Part shown: piece after piece, positions 8,226 to 15,700 of the stretch
How the letters are laid out: every line of letters begins with the position of its first letter
Position numbering within the stretch: the first letter of the stretch is position 1
Origin: Deltaproteobacteria bacterium
Lineage (GTDB): Bacteria; Myxococcota; JACRCW01
Direction: 5' to 3'
DNA: 51,156 nucleotides
NCBI GenBank assembly: GCA_016218805.1
Contig: JACRCW010000127.1
Location: 1 to 51,156 of the forward strand
Translations under genes and position numbers: made by a program
The notes under the pieces: generated by a model
The model's database searches: none
What the model was told of the DNA's origin: nothing
What the model saw: the letters and a program-made list of their open reading frames with translations, nothing else

Positions 8226-8917
8226 GCGGTCTTCTCCGCGTCCCGCCGGCCCATGTTCTTGATGATGAAGTCCAGCGCTTCGCTGCCCGCGTGCCGCAGG
8301 TCCACGCCGAACACGTCCACGCGCGCCATGAAGTAGTTGAAGAACCACACGGCCGGCAGCGCCACCAGGATGCCAAAGGCCGTGGTGACCAGCGCCTCCG
8401 CAATGCCGGGCGCCACCGTGGCCAGATCCCCCTGCCCGGACACGCCAATGGCGCGGAAGCTGTTGATGATGCCAAACGTGGTCCCAAACAACCCCACAAA
8501 CGGCGAACTGGACGAAATGGAAGCCAGTCCGCCCAGGCCGCGGCGCAGCCGGCTGAGCTCCATCTCCACGGTGCGGTCCACCGCGCGCTCCGCGGCTTCC
8601 ACAATGTCATAGGTGGCACCGGCCTCATGCGCCTTGAGGCCCTCCTGGTGCTCGTTCACGGCGCTGACCACCACGGTGGCCAGCGGGCTGCGCGGGTAGC
8701 GTGCACCGGCGGTCACCACGTCCGCAAACAGGCGTGATTGGAACAGCTTGGACGCCTCCTCGCCGAATCTCAGGCTTTCGGCGCGCGCGGCGCGGAAGCG
8801 CAGGAAGCGCTCGCTCACAATGGTGGCGGCCCAGACGCTCATGATGAACAGCGTGGCCAGGACCGCGCGGGCCACCCAGCCCATATGACCCCAGATTTCG
8901 CCCCAATCAAATGACAT
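8222..8917 (-). CDS. exbB: ExbB/TolQ-type proton channel protein
   Basis: The 231-aa multispan inner-membrane protein forms the motor core with ExbD. The first helix (about 13-33, WVARAVLATLFIMSVWAATIV) is followed by a cytoplasmic loop with FLRFRAARAES. Two further helices lie near the C-terminus: GLASISSSSPFVGLFGTTFGI and ALVTTAFGILVALPAVWFF. SPFVGLFGTTFGIINSF is the ExbB/TolQ/MotA family hallmark, and the third helix carries the conserved Thr-rich face. ATG at 8917 is 6 bp after the tonB stop. It overlaps exbD by four bases. Genes of the same operon make it ExbB rather than TolQ, since no tolA, tolB or pal is nearby. Confidence 0.94.
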   Translation of the reverse strand: MSFDWGEIWGHMGWVARAVLATLFIMSVWAATIVSERFLRFRAARAESLRFGEEASKLFQSRLFADVVTAGARYPRSPLATVVVSAVNEHQEGLKAHEAGATYDIVEAAERAVDRTVEMELSRLRRGLGGLASISSSSPFVGLFGTTFGIINSFRAIGVSGQGDLATVAPGIAEALVTTAFGILVALPAVWFFNYFMARVDVFGVDLRHAGSEALDFIIKNMGRRDAEKTA

Positions 8918-8923
8918 GGTTGC

Positions 8924-9751
8924 TCAGCCTCCTTGTCCAGTTATCCTGAAGTCTACGGGCTGCGGGACGAACGCCGCCTTGGCGACGCCCGATTTCGTGC
9001 GGGCTGGTTCGTATTTCCACTGTTTGACCGCCTCCACAGCTGCTGCGGCCAGCAGGGCGGGACCTGACAGCACCCTCACGTCCGCCACGTTGCCAAAACG
9101 GTCCAGCACCACCATCAACATCACGCGCCCCTCCAGGCGCTGTTCCTTCGCCAGCCGCGGGTAGATGGGCGGCTTCTGAGTGCTCTTGATGACGCGGGCC
9201 GGTATGTCCTCCTTGGTGAGTCGCGTCGGCACGTCAGGGTTGAAGGCGGGTTTCGGCGGGGGCGGTGGTGCGTTGCCCTCACCTCCCAGCACGCCGCCCA
9301 GCTTCCCGCCCAATACCCCACCCACCACCCCGCCCACCACGCCACCCTGCACGCCGCCCACTTGGCCGCCTTCCTGGCCGCCGGGCTGTTCCGGCTCGTC
9401 GGGTTCCTCGGGTTCGGGCTCCGGTTCCTCCTTGGGCGGGTCCGGTTCCTTGGGCTTCTCTTCCGGCTTCTCCTGCTTCACCGGCGCGCGGATCACGTCC
9501 GGCTGCGGCGTGGGGGCCTTGGCCACCTTCTTCTTGCGCGCGCCTCCCGGTGGGGGCGGTGGCGGCGGCGGGGGCGGCGGCGGCGCATTGTAGAAGACTA
9601 CCGGCACCACCACGTTCTCCACCACGCCGCTGCCCGCCGTCACCAGCACCGCAAGGGCAATCACGCCCACGTGCACGCTGATGGAGGCCGCGGACGCCGC
9701 CACGCGGCGGCGGCCCAGCTTCTCGCGCGAACGGCCGAATCCATCAAACAT
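8924..9751 (-). CDS. tonB: TonB energy-transduction protein with Gly-Gly-Val repeats
   Basis: TonB spans the periplasm and passes ExbB/ExbD energy to outer-membrane receptors. Of 275 aa, residues about 20-42 (SAASISVHVGVIALAVLVTAG) form the anchor with the conserved Ser/His. Twelve consecutive prolines and a Lys/Glu/Pro-rich rigid segment (EEKPKEPDPPKEEPEPEPEE) follow. An unusual Gly-rich block of GGV/GGQ repeats (about 130-165) comes next. The C-terminal domain is standard: KPPIYPRLAKEQRLEGRVML, VSGPALLAAAAVEAVKQWKYEPA. It lies 10 bp after the receptor stop and 6 bp before exbB. The GGV block is not typical of TonB and resembles secreted Gly-rich linkers. Its function is unknown. Confidence 0.93.
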   Translation of the reverse strand: MFDGFGRSREKLGRRRVAASAASISVHVGVIALAVLVTAGSGVVENVVVPVVFYNAPPPPPPPPPPPPGGARKKKVAKAPTPQPDVIRAPVKQEKPEEKPKEPDPPKEEPEPEPEEPDEPEQPGGQEGGQVGGVQGGVVGGVVGGVLGGKLGGVLGGEGNAPPPPPKPAFNPDVPTRLTKEDIPARVIKSTQKPPIYPRLAKEQRLEGRVMLMVVLDRFGNVADVRVLSGPALLAAAAVEAVKQWKYEPARTKSGVAKAAFVPQPVDFRITGQGG

Positions 9752-9761
9752 GCGGGAGCAA

Positions 9762-12737
9762 TCAATACTGGAAGCGCATGCCGAACGTGAAGCTGGTGGG
9801 CGCGCTGCGCCCCAGGACCTGCCCGTACTGCGTGGGGCTGCCCGCCGGGAGGTTGCGCTGCTCGTAGGAGGTGACCGTGCGCAGATTCAGCACGTTGTCC
9901 ACGTCCGTGATCAGGGACAGCTTCAGGCCGGTCAGTTCCTCGGCATCCCACTGAAAGCGGGCCTGGCTCAGGAACTGGTCCGGCATGCGCAGCTCGCGGC
10001 CGGGGTGATCGGGGTCGTAACCGCGCGGCGCGCGCATGTCCGTGTAGTCACCGTAGAAGTTGTTGAGGTACAGCTTGTTGTAGGGAGCACCGGACAGGTA
10101 GCTGAACATGCCGCCCACGGTGAAACCGAGCGGCAGGTGGTAATAGCCGGCAATGCGCAGGATGTGGCGCCGGTCAAACTCCAGGAAACCGAACAGGTAG
10201 GGGAACTGCTTCTCCCGGTCAAAGGCCACGGAGAACGGCGCGTTGGTGGTGCCGCGGTTCACGCCGAATGCGTAGTTGATGAAGCCCTCAAACCGGTCGG
10301 TCAGGTACTTCCGCAGGGACACATCAAAGCCGTAGTAAATCTGGTAGGCCTCGTCCGGTGTGCCCAGGCTGTAAATGTAGTCCTTCTTGCCATTGCGGCC
10401 GTCCACCGCGTCCGAGCCGTCCGCGTTCCAGATAAGGTTGGTCTCGGTGTCGTCGTAGAGGTTGGTGTAATAGCGCAGGATGCCGTCCACGTTGATGGAC
10501 ACGCTCTCCACGATCTCCCGCGTCACGCCCACCACCAGTTCGTCCGTCTTGGGGACGTGTTCACCGGTGAAGATCTGCAACGGCGCCCAACCCTGGACGC
10601 GAGGAGCCCAGGGCCGGGACAGGTCCACGTCCTTGGCCGCGGGAAGTTCAAACGGGTTGAACCCGCTGAGTTCATTCTTGACCACAAATCCGCTCTCCCC
10701 GCCGCTTTCCGTGGACGGGATATCGTACTTGCCGGTGACGGGGTTGTACTCGTAGCGGCGTTCGCGCTTGCTGCGCCCCACGGCGGAGGGGAAGAACAGG
10801 TAACCCGTGTCCGTGTAGCGGTTGAGGCCGGCGTGGAGGACCGTCTTGCCGTCCATCAGCGGATCCCACGCAATGCCAAACCGCGGCGAGAACACGTTGA
10901 AATGAATCACCGTGGAATCAAAGAAGCTCTTGAGCCCGTCCTTCTGCGCCCCGAACCACTTGTCCATGCCGGTCACCTGCGGGTCCGCCAGCACTTCGTC
11001 AGGTGCGGAGTGGTCATTGCGCATGCGCGAGGAATCAAACCGGAGACCCGGCCGGATGGTCAGGCTGCGGAACGGCTTCCACATGTCCTGGACGTAGAGG
11101 CCCATCGTGTCGCCGTTGATGAACGCGTCCTGCGCCGCGATGACGCGCGTCTCATAGAAGGGCGTGCCGGGCAGGTTGGGATCATCAACGACGCCGGTAT
11201 CCGTGTAATACCGGCCGCCGGGCCGCGAGTCATAGATGCGCTGCCACGACAGGGCCAGGTCCGCGCCGACCTTGGTCTCGTGGCTGCCGAGCACGCGGTC
11301 CCACAGGACCACCAGCTGCGGCGAATACTGCAGGCGGTTGCGGGTATCCCGGTACAACTGGTTGAAGTTCTCCGTGTCAGTGCCCATGGACTGGTTGCTG
11401 CGGCCCGGCGTGTCAAAGTCACCGCTGGCCGGCATCACCTGGATGTACGAGGAGAACATGGCCAACTTGTTCTTCAACAGCACGTGCTCGCCAATGCTGG
11501 TGTCCGACGACACACTGAGCAGTCCGCCGCCCTGCATCTGCGTGCCCTCCGCGTCGGGGTGCACGCTGGGGTCCTGGCGCTCGTTGAGGATGGACGTGGG
11601 GTCGCCCTGCACCAGCACCTGGAAGCGCTGCCACGGCGTGGCCTGGTAGGTCAGCTTGGCCAACCCGTAGTAGCCGCGGAACTCGCGCGGCACGCCCCCG
11701 GCACCGGGGAACGCACGCGGGCCAACGGACGCCTGGTTGTAGACCACCTGGTTGGACACAAAGAACCACAATTTGTCCTTGATGATGGGTCCGCCCACAT
11801 TCAGGTTGGCCTGCATGGACTGGTATTCGGAGATGGGGTCATCCTTCCGGTAGATGCCCAGGCCTTCCGGGAGGAAGCGCGAATCACCGCTGAGGAGCTT
11901 GCGCCGGCGCAGTTCCGAGGTGTCCGGCTGGTAATAGATGGAGCCGTCTACCGTGAACTTGTTGCCGCCGCTCTTGGTGACCACGTTCAGCACGCCACCC
12001 ATGGCACCGCCGTACTCCGCGTCACGCCCGCCGGTGAGCACTTCCACCTCTTCAATGGCGTCAAAGTTGAGGTTGCGCGAGAAGGTGTTGCTGTTGGGGT
12101 CGGTCATGTTGATCCCATCCAGCAGGTACTGGTTGCTGAACGGATTGGCGCCGTGGACCACGGGGTTGCCCCGGGCGTCCGAGTCGCCCTCGCTGGGCGC
12201 GTCCTGCACGCCGGGAACCATCAACGATGCGGACTGGTAATCCCGGTCAATGAGCGTGTTGGCCATGAACGACTGGTTGATGGACTGGCCCATCTGCGTG
12301 CGCTCGGTGTCCACCACCGTGGGGCGCGCCGTGACCACGACCGTTTCCTGCGTCTCCGCCACCGGCGGCTCCAGCACCACGTCCACCTGCGCGGTGCCGC
12401 CGATGGTGACGATGATCCCCTCCTGGCGCATGTCCCGGAAGCCCTCCGCGGTCACGCTGACCGCGTAGGTGCCCGGCGGCAGTTCCGTGAAGCGGAACTC
12501 GCCGTCCGCCGTGGTGGCCACGGCCTTCTTGCCCTGTAGCGCGGGGCTGGTCACCTCCACGCGTGCGGCCTCCACCGGCAGCCCCGTGGGATCCACCACG
12601 GCGCCATTGATTCGCCCCGTGGTGGTGATGGCCAGCGCGTCCGCGCCCGCTACCACCAGCGCCACCGCCACCCCGAGTTTGACGTAGTTCCGCATGTCCG
12701 TCCCCATCCGTCCGAGCAGGTTCGACCGGGTTGCCAT
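9762..12737 (-). CDS. TonB-dependent outer-membrane receptor with N-terminal carboxypeptidase-regulatory-like domain
   Basis: The 991-aa outer-membrane beta-barrel imports an unknown ligand. A signal peptide (about 15-36, ends ADALA) leads to a carboxypeptidase-regulatory-like beta-sandwich (about 40-115, GRINGAVVDPTGLPVEAARV ... PPGTYAVSVTAEGF). The plug follows, with NPFSNQYLLDGINMTDPNSN and IEEVEVLTGGRDAEYGGAMG, a TonB-receptor plug signature. The barrel fills the rest and ends in an aromatic residue (TFGMRFQY), as outer-membrane proteins do. The ATG at 12737 has GGAG 9 bases upstream. It follows the giant calcium-repeat lipoprotein by 25 bp and precedes its own tonB-exbB-exbD-exbD genes. 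There is no sign of an iron-responsive or cobalamin element ahead of it. Substrate cannot be deduced from sequence. Confidence 0.93.
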   Translation of the reverse strand: MATRSNLLGRMGTDMRNYVKLGVAVALVVAGADALAITTTGRINGAVVDPTGLPVEAARVEVTSPALQGKKAVATTADGEFRFTELPPGTYAVSVTAEGFRDMRQEGIIVTIGGTAQVDVVLEPPVAETQETVVVTARPTVVDTERTQMGQSINQSFMANTLIDRDYQSASLMVPGVQDAPSEGDSDARGNPVVHGANPFSNQYLLDGINMTDPNSNTFSRNLNFDAIEEVEVLTGGRDAEYGGAMGGVLNVVTKSGGNKFTVDGSIYYQPDTSELRRRKLLSGDSRFLPEGLGIYRKDDPISEYQSMQANLNVGGPIIKDKLWFFVSNQVVYNQASVGPRAFPGAGGVPREFRGYYGLAKLTYQATPWQRFQVLVQGDPTSILNERQDPSVHPDAEGTQMQGGGLLSVSSDTSIGEHVLLKNKLAMFSSYIQVMPASGDFDTPGRSNQSMGTDTENFNQLYRDTRNRLQYSPQLVVLWDRVLGSHETKVGADLALSWQRIYDSRPGGRYYTDTGVVDDPNLPGTPFYETRVIAAQDAFINGDTMGLYVQDMWKPFRSLTIRPGLRFDSSRMRNDHSAPDEVLADPQVTGMDKWFGAQKDGLKSFFDSTVIHFNVFSPRFGIAWDPLMDGKTVLHAGLNRYTDTGYLFFPSAVGRSKRERRYEYNPVTGKYDIPSTESGGESGFVVKNELSGFNPFELPAAKDVDLSRPWAPRVQGWAPLQIFTGEHVPKTDELVVGVTREIVESVSINVDGILRYYTNLYDDTETNLIWNADGSDAVDGRNGKKDYIYSLGTPDEAYQIYYGFDVSLRKYLTDRFEGFINYAFGVNRGTTNAPFSVAFDREKQFPYLFGFLEFDRRHILRIAGYYHLPLGFTVGGMFSYLSGAPYNKLYLNNFYGDYTDMRAPRGYDPDHPGRELRMPDQFLSQARFQWDAEELTGLKLSLITDVDNVLNLRTVTSYEQRNLPAGSPTQYGQVLGRSAPTSFTFGMRFQY

Positions 12738-12762
12738 GTGATTCGCTCCGTTCGCCTGCCCC

Positions 12763-15700
12763 TCAGGGCTGCAGCGTGAGGGTCAGTTCGTAGGTGGGTG
12801 CGTCCGCGGCCGCGTAGCCCAGGATGACCAGGTCCAGGACCGCGCCCGCCGTCACCGGGAGCAGCACATCATCCGCGCCGGGCGTGACCGAGGCGCCGTC
12901 CAACGTCAGGATGCCGCCGCCGTCGTACGTGCCGGCCTGCACGCTGGCGTCAAACGCCGCCAGGTCCGCGGGCCCGGTGAACGGGAGCAAATCCCAGTCA
13001 TCCCCGGCATGCCCCCAGCGCAGCGCAATGGCCAAATGCCCGCCGGCCAGCGCCTCCACGCGCAGCAGGTCCATATCCGTGCTGCCAAACAGGCCCGCGG
13101 CACCGTCGCGGTTGGTGCCGCGGAAGGTGATGGGCTCGCCCGGGTAGAGGCGGAAGGCGGTGCCTGCCACCGCGTCATTGGGTTCGGATTCCACGGGCAC
13201 CAGCATCACGCTCATCCGCCAGGCGACATTGGGCGTGTAGCCGTTGCCCACCACCGAGAGGCGCTGCCCCGCCGTGACGGGGATGGTGACGTCCTCCACG
13301 CCCGCATCCGCGCTGAAGCCCGGCACGCTGCCGTCCGCGCCCAACGCGGGCAGGTAGCCGCCGTTGTCACTCCCGCCGCTGAACCAGGCCTCAAAGGCCG
13401 CCAGGCCGGGCGGCGTGGCAAACGGCGCCACGTCGTAATCATCACCGCCGTTCCAGGTGGCGTGCAGGCTGAGCCAGCCGTCCACCGGGACCAGGAAGGT
13501 GAAGATGTCCACGTCCGCCGCGCCAAACACCCCGGGCTCCAACCCGTTGTTGGTGCCGTCCAGGATGACGGGGACCGCCACGGGCAGCACGCCCAGGTTC
13601 TCGCCAATGCCGCTGCCGTTGGGCTCGGACTCCGGGAGGCTGGGCAGGTATGGGCCGGTAGACTCGCACGCGTCACCGGTGCCGTTGAGGTCCGTGTCCA
13701 CCTGCGTGACGTTGGGTATGAGGGGGCAGTTGTCGGACCCGGTGCAGCGCGCCTCCGCGGTGGCCTGACCCGGATCGCAGATACCGTCGTCGTCGTCGTC
13801 CGGGTCGCACGCGTCGCCGTCACCGTCATCATCCGTGTCCACCTGCGTGGGGTTGGCCGCCAACGGGCAGTTGTCCACCCGGGGCGAACCATCCGCGCCC
13901 TGGGCGCAGTGGGTTGCGGTGGCGCCGTCCGCGCAGATCCCGTCATTGTCCGGGTCCTGGCTGTCACAGGCGTCACCGCCGGGGGTGGCGGTATCCGTGT
14001 CCTCCTGGGCGGGATTGGACAGGATCACGCAGTTGTCCAGGGAGTCCGCCACGTCGTCACCGTCCAGGTCCAGCGCGGCGTTGCACGCGTCACCCACGCC
14101 GTCACCGTCGCGGTCAGCCTGGTCCGCGTTGGGGATGGCCGGACAATTGTCGTCGCAGTTGGTGGTGGCGCCTCCGGTGCAAGGATGATCGCCCGGCGTG
14201 CCGCTGCCGTCGCCGTCGTCCAGGATGGCGTCGGTGTCCGAGTTGTCGTCACACGCGTCCCCGCGGCCGTCCCCGTCCGCATCCGCCTGCGCGGGGTTGG
14301 GGTCTGACGGGCAGTTGTCCGCCAGGCGGTTGCCCTCGGCGTCGCGGGCGCACCGCGGGTTGGACGGCGCGCCGGAGTCGCACACGCCGTCGTTGTCGCC
14401 ATCCAGGCCGCCGCAGTTGGCGCCCACCATGCACGCGTCGCACGCGTCGCCCGCGCCGTCATTGTCCAGGTCATCCTGGGACGGGTTGCCGTCCGTGGCG
14501 CAGTTGTCACACGCGTCCGCCACGCCGTCCCCGTCCAGGTCCAGGTTGCCGCCGTTGAGGACGGACAGCGTGTAGTCCACCTGGCCGCTGATGCCGTCAC
14601 CGCGGGTGAGCGTGACGGTCACCACCGTGTTCTGCGGCACCAGGAACGCCCAGGTGCCCACGTCCAGTTCCACCGGCGCGGGCGTGGCGTCCAACGCCAG
14701 CGCGCCGGCGCGCGGCTCGGCGGCGTCCTCGGACAGCAGCAGCAGGAACGGCAGCGCGCTGCCGGTCGTGAACTGGTACTGGTCCGCGGTCTCGGCCGCG
14801 TCATTGAGCAGGGACCCGGCCACGTTCACGCGCTCATGCATGGCCAGCGCCGTGGGGGCGCCGCTGCTGCCGGCGGACGGGATGAGTTCGGGCGTGGCGT
14901 CGTTGGCGCCCGCCACCGCCTCCGCCTCCACGTACACCGGGAGCACCACGCGCGCATTGGGCTGGCCGGCGCATTTGTCCGTGGCGTTGGGCAGTCCGTC
15001 GCCGTCCACGTCGTCATCACACGCGTCGCCCAGGTCGTCGTTGTCCTGGTTGGCCTGGTCGGGGTTGGGCACGCCCGGGCAGTTGTCATCGCAACTGGTG
15101 GTGCTGCCATTGCGGCAGGGGACCAGGCCGTCACCCTCATTGACCCCGTCTCCGTCGCTGTCCGGGTCGCAGGCGTCGCCGCGGCCGTCGCCGTCAGCGT
15201 CCGCCTGGTCCGGGTTGGCCACGGACGGGCAATTATCCAGGATGGGACCGCCCAGCGTGCTGGGCAGGTCCGCCACATCGTCACCATCGGCGTCGTGCGC
15301 CGTGTTGCAGGCGTCACCCTCGCTGTCACGGTCCCGGTTGGCCTGGTCGGTGTTGGCCGCCTCGGCGCAGTTGTCACAGGCGTCGCCCACGCCGTCCTCG
15401 TCACCGTCCGTGCCGGTCAGGCAGCGCCCGTCGCTGGTGCAGGCGCGGCCGTTCTGCAGGCAGTCCGCCACGCCGCCGCAGGTGGGCGGAGCGTTGGCGG
15501 TGACGGGGCAGTTGTCGCACGCGTCGCCGCGGCCGTCGGCGTCGTAGTCCAGTTGGCCGTTGCAGTGTCCGGACAGGCATGCGCCACCGGCATGGGCGCA
15601 GTCCGCGTCGGTGCCGCAGGACGGGCGCGCGTTGGGCCGACCGGGGCAGATGTCGCAGGCATCGCCGGCTCCGTCCCGGTCACTGTCCGCCTGGTTGGCG

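Noticed and set aside
7818..8348. Longer exbD with 41 extra N-terminal residues
   Set aside because: The extension lies inside exbB in another frame and does not match the family; GTG at 8225 overlaps the exbB stop as GTGA.
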